Shown here: positions 49,379 through 60,712 of the stretch, piece after piece
Layout: each line of letters starts with the position of its first letter
Numbering within the stretch: the first letter of the stretch is position 1
The notes under the pieces: model-generated
Database searches by the model: none
Told to the model about the DNA's origin: nothing
What the model saw: the letters and a program-made list of their open reading frames with translations, nothing else
Position numbers and translations under genes: made by a program
NCBI RefSeq assembly: GCF_965638725.1
Contig: NC_134973.1
Coordinates: 5,886,491 to 5,950,490 of the forward strand
Direction of reading: 5' to 3'
DNA: 64,000 nucleotides
Origin: Aptenodytes patagonicus
Taxonomy: Eukaryota; Chordata; Aves; Sphenisciformes; Spheniscidae

Positions 49379-50185
49379 AGGTACCTGTTTAGTTTCTGCT
49401 GTGCCACTTTTTGATAGGAGTACGTTTCAAAGTAGCCTTTGAAAGGTTTAAGTGGCAATATTTAGTATAGGTTGAGGAGAACATCCTTCTCCTCAGTTTC
49501 ACCTTAGAACATAAGTAATCTACAAATTTGCATCACCTTAGCTTCCAGGTTAAGTGAAGAACTTCTATTGTTCTTTCTATTAATGGAATTGATAATTCAG
49601 TAAGTTAAATAAATAGGAGAATCTTAGGTTTCACGTTTGCAAAACAATTTACTATTCTGTATTATTAATGACATGATAAAATAGCTAATGTTAACATGGA
49701 GAGGGCTCAGTAGCTGAATAGCTTGGCTAGGAGTTTAAGCTGCACTCATATTTAGGGGAGCTGACACTTGTGAACAGTATTTAGTCTGTAGTATAAGCCT
49801 ATCGTAAAAAGATAAGTAACACGAGTTAGTTCTGGGGTGGAAGGAGAATGATGAAATGCCACGTTTGCCAACTGCTGATCCATATCTCACAGGAACGCTT
49901 CCAACAAGGTCTATGTCATTTTTCTTAGTGAAAGATTTGTAGATGTAAGAACTTGTGACTGTGTTTTAAAAAGTTGCTTAAAATGGCTGACAGCGTTGAA
50001 AGGTTTTATGGTAAGTGTTTTCCCCAGAGTGCTAAATATAGCTACATAAATACACTTTGGTAGACGTAGTCAACTTTTTTCCAGCTGTTCAAGTACTATG
50101 CAGTCAATATATTGTCTTACAGTCCAGTCAAGTTGTTGGGTTGAATTGTTGACATAACCCAATAAAAGAACATTTTACTCAGTCC
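49379..50185 (+). other. KIAA1958L: KIAA1958-like 3' UTR
   Basis: About 800 bp of AT-rich sequence from the TAA to a poly(A) signal at 50161-50166. No competing frames. The end is estimated as roughly 15-25 bp past the signal. Confidence 0.65.
50161..50166 (+). terminator. KIAA1958L: Poly(A) signal AATAAA for the KIAA1958-like gene
   Basis: Canonical AATAAA, followed within 50 bases by GT-rich TTTGACTGGTCTGTTTGTCT, which fits a downstream GU-rich element. Confidence 0.75.
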
Positions 50186-50189
50186 CGTT

Positions 50190-52590
50190 TGACTGGTCTG
50201 TTTGTCTGTTCTGCAAAGATGAAGCCAGTAACCCCAAACTAGCAGGTAGTGGTTTCCTGGAAGGCCAGCGCGTTCACTTCTCGTGCTCAGGTTTCTCCTG
50301 CTCTGAGCCTGTTGTTATTCAGCATTACGGAGCTGACCCCGAGGAGGATTTGGGCTGTTTGAAATCCCACAGAGCCCACATTCGTGGTTTCTTAACAAGG
50401 TCTTTGTGGTCAAACCCTTTACCAGAATTGGTCCTGTTCAAGCAAATAACTTATAGATGTTTAAAGAGCCATAAAAAAAGACAAGCTCACTTACTCAAAT
50501 GCTTGGAGGGCATCTTCCAGCTTCCCTCGTGCTGTCAAACGCAGACGGCGTTACGACTGCCGCAGCCATCGCTGAAGGACCCATCAGTGCCCAGGTCAAG
50601 CCCAGCCACGCACGCAGCTCTGTGCCCAACCGCTCAGAGCCAGAGCAAACCCCCTCCTACAGGGCTGGGCTTTACTCACCCTATCACAAGATAACCACCA
50701 GATCAGGCTTTTCTTTCCTCTGTGCTGATCTGTTTAGTCCACACCCCAAAGCTTGTTAATGAAAGGTGCTGCTGCCTTAAAAATCAGGTGGCACAATTAG
50801 CCAGCAGCGTTCAGTTAATCCCGTCACGAGCACATGGGCACCTCCTGGTTCTCTGGGTGGCTACAAGAGAGAACAGGGCGAGCAAGGGGACAGGCAAACG
50901 GCTGCCCCCAACACACCGTTACCGGGCGCTAGAAAGCAAACCTCCCAGAAACAACAGGTCACCCCGCAAAACCAGGATCGCCGGCCCCCCCTTGCCCCAG
51001 CCTGCCCGCAGCAGCGCCCGCGCACCCGTGCCCTTCCCCGGCCCCAAACCTCTGGCTGGGATTACAGGGCTGAGCCACGAGCGGGGCTGTGGCGGCCGGG
51101 CCGGGCGCGGAGGCTTTGCCAAGTGGGCACGGCAAAAGAGAACAGAATTTCGTAGCGCTGTGTGCGCTAAAGATCCGTGCAGGGCAGTCTTGCCCTGAAG
51201 AGAGCCTGAGGAGGGAGAGCAGCCCTCCCGCCGCTAATAAACCCCGCATTTCCCAAGGCCACTTGCCACCGGCTGGGGAAAGACACTTGCCTCTGTGTGC
51301 ACAGGATATCTGTGGATCCCATTTATTTGTGTCTTACAGTGTTTTTAAGCTAAAATTCTAGTTAATTGCGCTTCATACAAATGAGTAGCATCCCGTGTAA
51401 TATGCTAAATTAGACCTCATCGAGGGTTTGACTGCTGCTCACAAAGGAGAAGATCAGCCGGAGAACTTTCATTTCGTAACAGCGAGGACGTGGTAGTATC
51501 AGAAATTCTGAGTAACTGTCCCAGGGTATGTCTTAGCAGCTCAAACTGCAAACCTCATTTCCAATAATTAGGAAATTACCCATAGTTGGCTGTTGCTAGG
51601 AGCAGCATCTGTGGCAAAAAAGGCTTTTCAAAGATCGCAGCCGGAGGACTTTGAGTACGCTTTTACTTTGAAAAAAGGACAAGAGGAAAACGGTATCGCA
51701 GTCTCCATTTCTATTGCGTGTTAACGATGTCCAGTTAAAACAGGGTCAGTTTATCGGCTAGAGGATGCCTTTTCAACCTCATACAAAAACTATTCTGTGA
51801 GTGATCTAAGAATTGAATGTTTGTGACTGAAGTCAGGATAAAAATACTTGTAAAAAGTTTGTATTTTAATTAAATGCATTTGTGCGTGTATTTGGTGGAA
51901 AAGGATTTCTGGGGACATCTTTTTCTGCGAGAAGTGAGACCGAATGCTCTTGGCTCGTCAGCGGGACGCCCTCCAGCCCTCGGGGCCGGCAGAGCTGCGG
52001 CCTGGGCGGCCGGAGAGCCTGCGCCCTGGGGAGACGGGGGCTGTCGTGTTCCTGCTCCAGCCCTCGCTTTTCACCCGTCCCTGCACTTCATTGCAGGGCT
52101 CAAGGGGAAGGGAGAAAGGCTCGGGATCATCCGAGGGTTACACACGTGCTTTTCATCTCTGCATCGTGAGAAAAAATGATTAGTTAGGGCGGAGACCAAG
52201 GTACAACGCAAAGTAATTTGATCAAGGCCGTGGATGGGATGAAGGGCAGAGACCCCAGGTCCGTCTCCCGCCTTCCCAGCCCGCTCCCTGGGCAGGGAGC
52301 CGTGCTGTGGTGGCTGCATGGCCTGGTGGTTCGGTGGAGGAGAGATGTGGATGTTGCCCAGCTCCTACCCCGATGGGGCAACAGGGCTCTTCCAGCCGCG
52401 CTGCAAGGGCCGGTCAGCGACAGAGCGAGCCCTGCGCGAGGTTTGCACCCCCAGCAGCCACGGGAGCCCCCCTGGGCTACCGTTAGCAGCGCGGGACCAG
52501 CCACTCTGTGCTTTGCAAGAGAAGGGAACGCCCAGCGGCTTCTGCAGAACCAATTTCTTTTCCCCTTTTTTTTGCACGGAGGGTTTTGAA
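50190..52590. other. Spacer between convergent KIAA1958-like and MISP genes
   Basis: No recognisable gene. The GC content rises at 50880-51250 and again from 51940, with open frames in several phases but no motifs. The convergent layout means no promoter is required here. Confidence 0.6.
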
Positions 52591-52599
52591 CCCGCCTCC

Positions 52600-53150
52600 G
52601 CTGCCAGTTGAGAGACCAGCGGGGAAGCAGCAGCGGGGAGCCCGCCGCGCCCAGCCGCCGCCGCCGCCGCCGCCGCTCCCGCTCCGCGCTGCTCCCGAGC
52701 CGAGCTCCGCGGCATCGCCACGGGCACGGCGGTGGGGTGCCGGCCCCCCCCTCCCCCCGCGCTCCGGAGCTCAGCCTTTGCCTTCTAGAGCTCAGCCTTC
52801 CTCGGCCGGGCGCCATCAGCCGCGGGGCCGCCCGGCCCCACGCTCACCCGTGGGTGCTCGGGGCTCGGCTGCCTGCGCGCTCGCCGGGAGCCATCTAGCG
52901 ACAGCGGGGCGCGGGCGGCGGGGCCGGTCCTTTCCCCTTGCTGCCAGCGGGCAGGATCCCGGCGTTTCCCCCAGCACGGCAGCCGTGGGGAGCCCCCCAC
53001 GGGAGCCGCGTCCCCCCGGGGCTGCGCCCAGGAGAAGGCTCCGGTCCCGGTCACGCCTCCCCGGCCCCGTCTCCCCAACCGCGGGGGCTCCTTTGAAACG
53101 CCCGCTGCAAAACCAGCGGAGCGGGCAGACAAAACAGGCCGGGCAGAATG
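52600..53150. promoter_or_regulatory. Orphan CpG island with a (GCC)n tract
   Basis: CpG-dense DNA just beyond the 3' end of MISP, including (GCC)7 at 52654-52676 and many GC boxes. Open frames of 115-218 codons occur on both strands because stops are rare in such DNA. No start/splice/stop arrangement can be supported. It could be the promoter of an unrecognised plus-strand or antisense transcript, or simply a GC-rich 3' region. Confidence 0.5.
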
Positions 53151-53167
53151 AGGGAGAGCGATGACTC

Positions 53168-53173
53168 TTTAAT
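53168..53173 (-). terminator. MISP: Candidate poly(A) signal ATTAAA for MISP
   Basis: TTTAAT on the plus strand reads ATTAAA on the minus strand, about 560 bp downstream of the MISP stop. It is the best signal I find between the stop and the CpG island. Moderate confidence only. Confidence 0.5.
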
Positions 53174-53735
53174 AAATTAGCAAAATAAACAGCATTTATA
53201 TATATACGTATATTATACTGCTGCATCTCAGCAAATGACATGAGTTAGGCAGAAACGTTGATTTCCCAATTTGATGCTGATATTGATCCAAAGGTATGCG
53301 TCAGTCTATGTACCCTCCTAGGTGATGCCTGATGTTGTGGTACTTAAAAACCTAAAACCACTTAGAAATAAAATAGCTTTTTTGTAAGCCAGAGACACAG
53401 CTTCCAATGAGAAAAGTTAAATTACCATATGATTCATCTTGCTGTCTCCTTGCAGAAGTGATTAAAAGAAAGTGACCCAATTTTTCCCCTCTCAAGAAAA
53501 TAAGTATTACCTCACCTCAAAGGGAAGGGGGAACGAATGAGCACATCTAATGCATCAGAAGGATCATCTGTTATATTAAAAACGGATGCGATTTGCAGTG
53601 TAAAAGTCTTTGATCCTCGTGATAACCAGGAGCTGAACTGATCGGGTATTTCGATCATGCATCAGTTGATCCCAAACAGGGTAAGTATGCGGCAAAGTCC
53701 GGTGGCCCCGTCCCTCCCCGGCCCCGAGGGCTCCC
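53174..53735 (-). other. MISP: MISP 3' UTR
   Basis: AT-rich stretch between the MISP stop codon (53738-53736) and the candidate ATTAAA signal. No open frame of note. Confidence 0.55.
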
Positions 53736-53822
53736 TCAGTCGTCGTCCCTGACATACTGCCCTGCCTCCCAGCGCTGGGCCATGGCGCTCTTGTGACGAA
53801 TCACTCTGGTGCTTTCCACAAC
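53736..53822 (-). CDS. MISP: MISP terminal coding exon
   Basis: The acceptor TTTCTTTAG precedes VVESTRVIRHKSAMAQRWEA and GQYVRDDD, with stop TGA at 53738-53736. It matches the human C-terminus VTRHKNAMAERWES...EEDD, including the terminal acidic residues. Confidence 0.95.
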   Translation of the reverse strand, partial: VVESTRVIRHKSAMAQRWEAGQYVRDDD

Positions 53823-56800
53823 CTAAAGAAACCAGAAGGCACAGTATCTTTTTATAAAGAAGATATTTTTATAAACAATCTTTTTTGCACGACTTGTCCT
53901 CCCAGCCAGAAGCCCCCCCTCTTTGGGTTAAATACGCCTGACACCGGCCACGACACGTTCTGCCCAACACGATGCCCACCCGAGCGGTGCCTGTGGCCCT
54001 GCGGGAGCCGAGAACCCCGTCCATCCCACCAGCCTCCAGGACCGGGAAGTGAGGGGGGTGAGGAGTCAGGGCAGTGCAAGCAGAGCCCTCGAGTACATAA
54101 AGGACTTTACCTCTGTGTTGATCTTGTCAACGGGTTCAATGCCTGCATACTGTGAAAAGGGGGAAAAAAAGGTTCAGATAACAGCAACCTCGCAGGGAAG
54201 TAGCCAGAGGCAGCTGGATATGGGGCATGGGGGCGTCAGGCTGCCGGGCAGGGGAGAGGTGAGGTGAGATAGCTTGTGCAGTTGTGCCCTCATGCCCTCC
54301 CCAGAGCAGGGGGGACAGTTCAGGCCAGGACCTTCCCCCCCCAGGAGGAAGCTGCTGCTCCCCTGCAGTCCCACCCAGTGCTGGCACCCATGAGCTGTGG
54401 GTGACTGCCCTGGGGGCTCGGCACAGCCCCTTGCCGGTGCCACCACCACCAGGTCTCCCACCAAGCCAAGCAGCTGGACCTCCAGCTCCGGGTGGGAGCT
54501 GGGCATGGCCACCTTTGGCCCCAGAGCCACCAGCCTTCTCCCGGGCTCCAGCCCCGCAACTGCGTGCTGCCCAGCGCAGGCAGGGCAGGCACATTCACCT
54601 TTCCGTCCTCTTTCACCCTCCTCCTCCGCTCCTCGAAGGGGCTGGAACGAGCCGAGTCGGGGGCAAGGGTCTCCGTGCTGCCCTGGGAGGGACCAGCCAC
54701 TCTCAGCGGGGTGAAGGACGACACTAGCCCCAGGACCCCCACCTGGTGCGACGTGGGAGTGGAAACAGGAGACCCGGACACCGAGTAGCTGCCGCTTACA
54801 CCTGAGGCAGCTTCAAGAGAAAGAGCCGTTACAGGGTGAGGGACACCAGGACTGCTCCCGGGGCTGGGAGAGCAAGGCTCCTGCCCCAGACCAGCCTCCT
54901 CAGCAGGTCCAGAGGGTTTGGTCACGGCTGGGACCCCGTGTCTGGGTGCCAGCCGGGGATTGTCAGGAGCAAGGGAGGGGAAATGCATGAGCTGGGCACT
55001 TCTGGGCCCTTCCAGCACTGTTTTCTGTGATAGTATGACACAAAGTCATCAATATCTGAGCAGCTCTAGAATCAAAAGCCATGCTGCTCTTGCGGAGCCC
55101 ATGCCTCAGCAGCAGCAGCAGTTCCCTACATCTGTTCCCCCCCCCCGCAGGCTGGGCTGCTCCAGCTGGCTCCAGGGACTTCACATCAAGCACTCCTGCT
55201 TGCTGACCACAGAATCCCTGTCCAAGGAGAATTATTTCTCCTGGGACAACTTGCTACCAACACACAGGGGTCCTTATAGGCATCTCAGCAAATCCTTGCA
55301 GGGAGGAACTTGGACACCCTCACCCGCAGCCAGACTCTCCCAGGCCGGGACTTGATGCTTTCCACCCATAACTCTTTCCCCCTTGGTCCCTCCCACGGCC
55401 ACTCTTGCTCTCACAGAGAGCCCAGGTCACATCTGGCTGCTGCCCGCGAGAGGCATCTCATGCAGACTGCGGACACCGTAAGAGTTTGCTGCCTAATGGC
55501 TTCCCATGCCTGGGAAAGGCACCTGCCTGCCTGCACAGGAAGGTCCCTTGGGACGGGCGCCTCATGGTGCCACTCCTGCCCCCTCTGATGGCTCCTGCTA
55601 AGACTCAGAGCCACAAGGAACGGGAGGGCAGGAGTGATGCCCATGGTACCTCTGCCCCAGGGTTTGACCCCTGCCCTGTCCCATCCCACCGTTCCTCTCC
55701 TCGCCTTACCGGAGCTGTGCCTTGAGCGGGAGCCCTCCTGGGGAAAGCCGTCGCTGCTGACCAGGGAGTAGCTGTCTATCAGCTGCCTCTGCCGCCGCTG
55801 CTCCTGCAGCTCCTCTTCCCTCTGCAAGTCACTCCGGATCTCCTCCTCGATCAGTGCTGATGTCTGGGGCTTCCAGGTCCTCAGCTTGTACTGCTCCTCC
55901 TGGCTGTCCGCCCTCCTTAGCGGCTTCTGTGTCCCCATGTCGTCCACAAAGGAGACCTTGGGCTTCCAGAAGGAGAAGGAGAAGTACTCTCTGGGCAGGA
56001 CAGCCGTGCCGGTGGGGCTCAGGGTGGAGCTGGGAAGCCTTCCTCTCCAGGAATCCTCGCTCCCCCATTTGCTGGCGCCGGCGGAAATGCACTGGGACAC
56101 CAGAGGCTGGTCCTGGCTCTTCTCGCTGGCAGCAAAGCGCGGCTGGGATGCCTGGAAGCGCGTGATGCTCACTGTGTAGCTGGGAAGACTTCTCCCACCC
56201 CTGGTGTCTTCTGTGGGGCAGGAGCCGTGGCTCGTGGGCCGCTCTGCCGCAAACTCATTAATACAGCTCCTCTGCTCGTCTGCCTTCCTCGTGGGGGTGG
56301 GCTTCTGTGGGGAGGCTTCCTCCTGCTCGAACACCCTCCTACGCTCGTCCAGCTCCTGCTGTGTCCCCTTGTCGTATGTCCCCAGCAGCCTCCCTTGCTT
56401 CTTCAGATCTTCCTCTCGCTTGGTTTCCTGCTCGATTTCCCTCTGGACGTAAAGGGAAGCGCGGCCTTTGTCCTTCCCTTTCCTGCCTGGGCCGGGAGAG
56501 GCGTGCATGGAGAGGAGAGGCTTGGTCTGGATCTCCACCAGCTCGCTGCTGGAGGTCAGCCGCTGGATCCCCCTCTCCTTCCAGAGGTTCTCCTCCCTCT
56601 CCATCGCCATGCGGATCTCCCGCTCGATGGGCGTCTCGTTGATCTTCATCTCCTTGTCCAGGCCATTGCTGCCGGCCCTCAGATCCACAAGGCCATTGAA
56701 GATCTCGTTGGATGCACTTCCGTTGCTGGTGTAGCCTGCATTGGCTTCGTTATACATCTCACCCAAGCTGGAGTCCAGGTCCTCTCTAGAAGATGCTTTA

Positions 56801-57756
56801 GTCAAGCTGGACGTTTTCCCAGTGGGATATGACCTTTCAGTATCAGCCCTTCTGGGAGCATAAACCTCCTCCTTCACAGGTGTCTTGTAGGATACACTAT
56901 GAACCTGATAAACGGTCTTGTCCGTCCTGCTCTGGCTGGATGCACCAGCATTACCATAACCTCTTGCAGCCTTCGTGGCCATCTCAGGACTATGCCACTC
57001 TTGCCTAGAGACATTTGTCATAGACTCTGGCTTTGGAGACATGGCCTGTTGCCCTGGGCTGAAAAAAGAGCCCGGGTTGGTCTTCTCCAGCATCAGGAAC
57101 TGCTGCCGAGCAGCGGAGAAGTTGATCTGCTCCGTATCGATATTTTCAGGGTCAACAGGCGTCGCTGCCCTCTCCGAGGAAGGCTTGTCAAAGCAAATGG
57201 CGAAGCTGGTGGTGAAGCTGCCCGTGTGCCTGCCTTCACCCTGGCTGCCCGTGCCGGTGTTTATAGAGCTCAGCTCATCTATGGAGCTCCACCTCTCGGC
57301 CATGGTGGAGCTCTTCCTCACCACCTGGCTCTGGATGACCTCCCTCCTCTCATCCTCAAGCTCCCTGGCTTTCTCGGGTGAGATGTTTGGTGGAGGGACC
57401 CTGTACTGTTCCTGTTCATCCTCATCGTAAAGCTTCGAGGGCTTCCTCTTGCCTCTGTAAGCCCTGAGGTCATACAGGCTTCCCGACCTCACCACCTCCA
57501 GCTTGGACTCCCTGTCCGGGGACGGGGTCCAGACATCTTTTCTACCATCCAGGAAATATGAAGGTGACTTCGACCTCATTTTCCAGCCATAGCCGTTTTC
57601 CACCCTCTGGCTGCTGTGTTGAGTGGAGCCAAACACATCATCATCACTGTTGGCCCTCTGCTCTGCAAACAAGCCGGCTTGGTGATCATCGTTATAGTCG
57701 TGCTTGTGCGAGGTCTGCGGGAGCTGGAAGACCATGTGCCTGGTGACTCTGTCCAT
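53736..57756 (-). CDS. MISP: Mitotic spindle positioning protein MISP (complete coding region)
   Basis: MISP bundles actin, is a mitotic kinase substrate, and links astral microtubules to the cortex to orient the spindle (family knowledge). Coding exons 57756-55710, 54810-54599, 54149-54111 and 53822-53736 join in frame to 2385 nt, 794 residues; human MISP is 679. The start MDRVTRH equals the human start MDRVTRY and has a good context (GAGATGG). Recognisable blocks are EQINFSAARQQFLMLEKTN (about 209-227), NETPIEREIRMAMEREENLW (373-392) with ELVEIQTKPLL (about 405-415) and ASLYVQREIEQETKREEDLK (433-452), which form the AKAP2_C-like region. REYFSFSFWKPKVSFVDD lies at about 589, then a charged coiled segment, GSYSV, and the C-terminus VIRHKSAMAQRWE. 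Many S/T-P sites fit mitotic phosphorylation. Confidence 0.95.
54111..54149 (-). CDS. MISP: MISP coding exon 3 of 4 (39-bp micro-exon)
   Basis: The acceptor has a strong tract (TTTTTTTCCCCCTTTTCACAG). Thirteen codons read YAGIEPVDKINTE, corresponding to human YAGINPSDGINSE. The donor is GTAAAG. Both ends are phase 0, so skipping would keep frame. Confidence 0.92.
54599..54810 (-). CDS. MISP: MISP coding exon 2 of 4
   Basis: 212 bp, acceptor CTTTCTCTTGAAG, donor GTGAAT. It completes Ala683 and encodes ASGVSGSYSVSGSPVSTPTS through SSPFEERRRRVKEDGK. The GSYSVSxSP core matches human MISP (GSYSVSESP). It ends in phase 0. Confidence 0.93.
55710..57756 (-). CDS. MISP: MISP main coding exon
   Basis: 2047 bp, 682 complete codons plus one base. 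The acceptor CTGACTCTTCCCAG ends at 57760, three bases upstream of the ATG (57756-57754). The donor GTAAGG follows 55710. It holds almost the whole protein, matching the one-large-exon structure of MISP. The open frame continues leftward past the donor to 55411, but that part is intronic. Confidence 0.95.
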
Positions 57757-57851
57757 CTCCTGGGAAGAGTCAGCATTCAACCCTCTGCCAACCTCGCCCT
57801 GGATCGGGGATGCTGCTCAGCTTCGACGTCGCCCTCAGGCTCCCGGCTCAC

Positions 57852-57980
57852 CTGAGGATGAGGGGCAGGACCTGGCTGGCCCTGCAAGCAGGAGGGGAGA
57901 GCGGCTGTTAAGAGCAGCAGAAGGAGCAGAGGTCGGGGGCGTGTAGCTCCCTCTTCCAGCCTGGTGCTGCTGTCCTCGCC
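57852..57980 (-). other. MISP: Candidate MISP 5' UTR exon and short 92-bp intron
   Basis: A good donor (CCTCAG/GTGAGC) lies at 57852/57851, and the MISP coding exon's acceptor is at 57761-57760. Together they would define a 92-bp intron (57851-57760) with a branch-like TTGAATGCTGAC. The upstream boundary of the leader exon is unknown; 57980 is a placeholder within GC-rich DNA. Confidence 0.4.
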
Positions 57981-60559
57981 CGGGCAGCGACCGAGAGATA
58001 CCTGTGCCCAGGGGACAGGCACCACTAACAAACCAGCCATGTCTCAGCAGTCATTCGCTCCATTTACCCAGAAATGCCAGGTCTTGGACAGAAGCAGCCA
58101 GAGCATGAAGCACTGTTCCCAATGGAAACTGCCCTGAAGCCGACGACCCCCTCCCGCCTCTGTCCCCCAGCCTGGCCGCGTCCTAAGCCGAGACGCAGCT
58201 GTGAGTGAGCAAAGCCAAACCTGCCACAGGCAGCCAGCATCGCCCACACCACCAAGAGGGCAGCGGTGCTGCGAGACCGCGGCTGCGGGGCTTTGGGCAA
58301 CGCCATGTCTGACTCAGCTGCGCCAGCCTCCGCCACCGCCCCGGGCAGCTCTTGCCCACGCCGGCACAGCCACCGTCATGCCTTACTGCGCACACCGGGC
58401 GGGGAGGGACCAGCAGCCATGGGCAGCACCAGGAGCATCAGCTCGCGGCAGGGAGAGGCGTCGGCGGCACCGGGTCCACCTCTGCCTGGAATTTCTCCTT
58501 GCGCGTTTACAGGAAGGAGACTCCAAATAGCCAAGCTATTGAAACAGCAGGGATCATAAAAATGGTTTCATGGCTCATAAAAAGGAGGGGACTTTAACCC
58601 CCGTATCAGGAAAAGCAGGAGTAAACTGCCCCGACCTTGGTGTCGATCCCCCTATGCTAACTGGGCCGGAGCTGGATGGGACAGCAGGTGCCGGGGGAGG
58701 GAGGGGTGGTGCAGGTGGGTCCCCATGAGACAGCAGCTCTCACACCATGTTGCAAACATCATCCCTGGCCTGGCCCCTGCGCCAGCGAGACACACGTACA
58801 CCCCGGGTGAGCCAGGCGTGCCGCAGGCAAGTGGCACATCCCCTCCCTCTGTTTGCCGAGGCATAGCCACAACCCTGCCATCACTGCTCCTGGCTGGGCT
58901 CACGTGAGCCTGAGCGGGTCAGGGGGTGCATCAGCACCAGGCACCGCTCCCCAGGCACTCACAGCCTCCCATGAGCACACGGGGAAGCCAGGAGGAAGGC
59001 TACGGCGATGACAGGGGCAGCCCAGACCCTGGATGCTGCGGTACCAGTGAGCACAGCTCGCGGTGAGGCTCCCCTGGATAGAGGCAGGCAGCCACAGGTC
59101 CCTGCGTCTGGAGCAGCCCAGCTCGTCCCCAGGACGGACGCACTGTGCCCTGGACGTGCCTCCTTCCCTGCAGCGATACTGGTGACAGAGCTCCCTCTGC
59201 TCACCTCCCAGCCTGTCCGGGCTGCGCCCTTCCTCCCACGGGGCAAACAGGGCCAGCCCTGCAGCTGAGGGGCCATTTAAGCCTTTCCTGAGGTGGGAGC
59301 ACCTGGGTCTCGTCAGGGGCAGCCGGGGCATCGCCTTGGGGCCGGCCCGGGATGCCCCGGCACTGTGGTGTTGCTGCCCAGCCCCGTGCCCAGCCCGGGT
59401 GGTTCAACCTCGCTGCCTGCAGCAGGAACGGGGCTGGGATCTGTGGGGAACTGTCGTTCCCGATGCTCTGTGCCCAGCTGAATTCCCGTAACCTCTTCAT
59501 GTTCCTACCTGTAATTCACTATTGCTCTTTTATAGCCCCGGATGTCCTGGTTAGTGACAACTACCTGCCCACCTCTTATCGTGTTTGGAGGGGTCAGAGG
59601 TCCCTGCTGGGAGGGGACTCCTCACTGGGGAGCGCTGGTGGCCGGTGCAGGAGGGGAGCGGGGCCAAGGAACCAGCAGGGCTGTTATCAGGGCTGCTGGC
59701 CAGCACCACGCGAGCGGCACAGCCCCTCGCAAAGCAGCACCCAAAACCATCCAACTGTCTCGGCTCGGCCCCACCTGCCCGGCACTGCAGGAACGTGGGG
59801 GCATGGGGGTCCCAGGCTTGTCCCCCCTGTGCTGGGCTGCCCTCAGCCCAGCCAAGCACCGTGGGAAGACGCTGGGTAGACCAGGCGGCATTGCAGCGCC
59901 TGCCAGCCTGGCCTGGGCCCCCCCACCATAAAGAGACATCTAGGGAGTTTGCCAGGGTCCCCCCACCCTGGGGGTCCTGCAGTGGGCTGCGGACTTGCAG
60001 TGTGCCCACCCTCCCCATGCAAACAGCCGCGTGTGCTCCCAGACCTGCCGACATGAGAGATGCGCACGAGTGCGCCGGCGTGCCACCGGCAGCCCCTCCA
60101 CCTGCCCGCTGCAGATAGAGCCGGCGTGCGCACGCACCCCCTCGCTGCGGCCGGACCCTGGCAGGGACCAGTCCCTCTGAGGCTGGGGGTGAACAGCCGC
60201 TCCGAGCACCCCGGCGCTGCCCTCACCCCCACCCCAAACATGCTGCACTTACTGTCTGGGGGAGCCGTTGGGGCAGGGGTCCCCATGCCCCAGGGAGGCC
60301 GCGTGGGGCACCCAGCTGAGCCGTGTCTGCCAGGGAGTGGCTGGGGCGGGCGGCGGTGGGGTGTGGGGGCCAGCGGGGCCGGCGGGGCTGCAGGGGCCTG
60401 ATAAGCTCAGCCTGAGCCTGTGGGGAATTCCAAGAACCGCGCCGGGCTCAGAGCTGGCTGCAGTTCAATGGCCTGTTCCTGACCCCCCCACGCCACCGTC
60501 ACCCCTGCAGCAGCTGACTCCCACGCCTGGAGGGCTGACCTTGGCCCCCAGCCTGCGGC

Positions 60560-60712
60560 ACGCGCCAACATGCCGACGTGCCGATGCACCAATGGGCCAA
60601 CGTGCTAATACACCGATGTGCCAGTGCACCAGCACACCAATGCACCAACATGCCAGTGCATCGATGCAGCAGTGCAGCAGTGCAGCAGTGCAGCAGTGCA
60701 CCGACACACCTT
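60560..60712. repeat. 9-bp-unit minisatellite ending in CAG-type repeats
   Basis: Degenerate 9-bp units of the type TGCACCAAC / CGATGTGCC / AGTGCACCA run from about 60560. They sharpen at 60660-60700 into nearly perfect copies of GTGCAGCA. Because 9 is a multiple of 3, all frames stay open and give low-complexity His/Gln/Cys/Ala strings, which explains the apparent frames here. Confidence 0.85.

Larger units (their letters stand above)
53823..55709 (-). other. MISP: MISP introns between coding exons
   Basis: Three introns: 55709-54811 (899 bp), 54598-54150 (449 bp) and 54110-53823 (288 bp), all GT-AG. They are GC-rich in the middle; the long frames there (up to 232 codons at 54320-55018) partly coincide with the real exon at 54599-54810 and are otherwise chance. 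Confidence 0.85.

Noticed and set aside
52184-53164. Frames of 210 and 218 codons in the orphan CpG island
   Set aside because: They include translation of (GCC)n as poly-Pro or poly-Arg, with no conserved features. Antisense frames are equally open.
54320-55018. 232-codon minus frame as a separate gene
   Set aside because: Only 54599-54810 is real, as a MISP exon with matching splice sites and homology; the rest is intron read through.
57757-57780. Extension of MISP to a TTG start giving 8 extra residues
   Set aside because: The ATG at 57756 matches the human MISP start (MDRVTR) and has a good context, and a splice acceptor lies between the TTG and the ATG.
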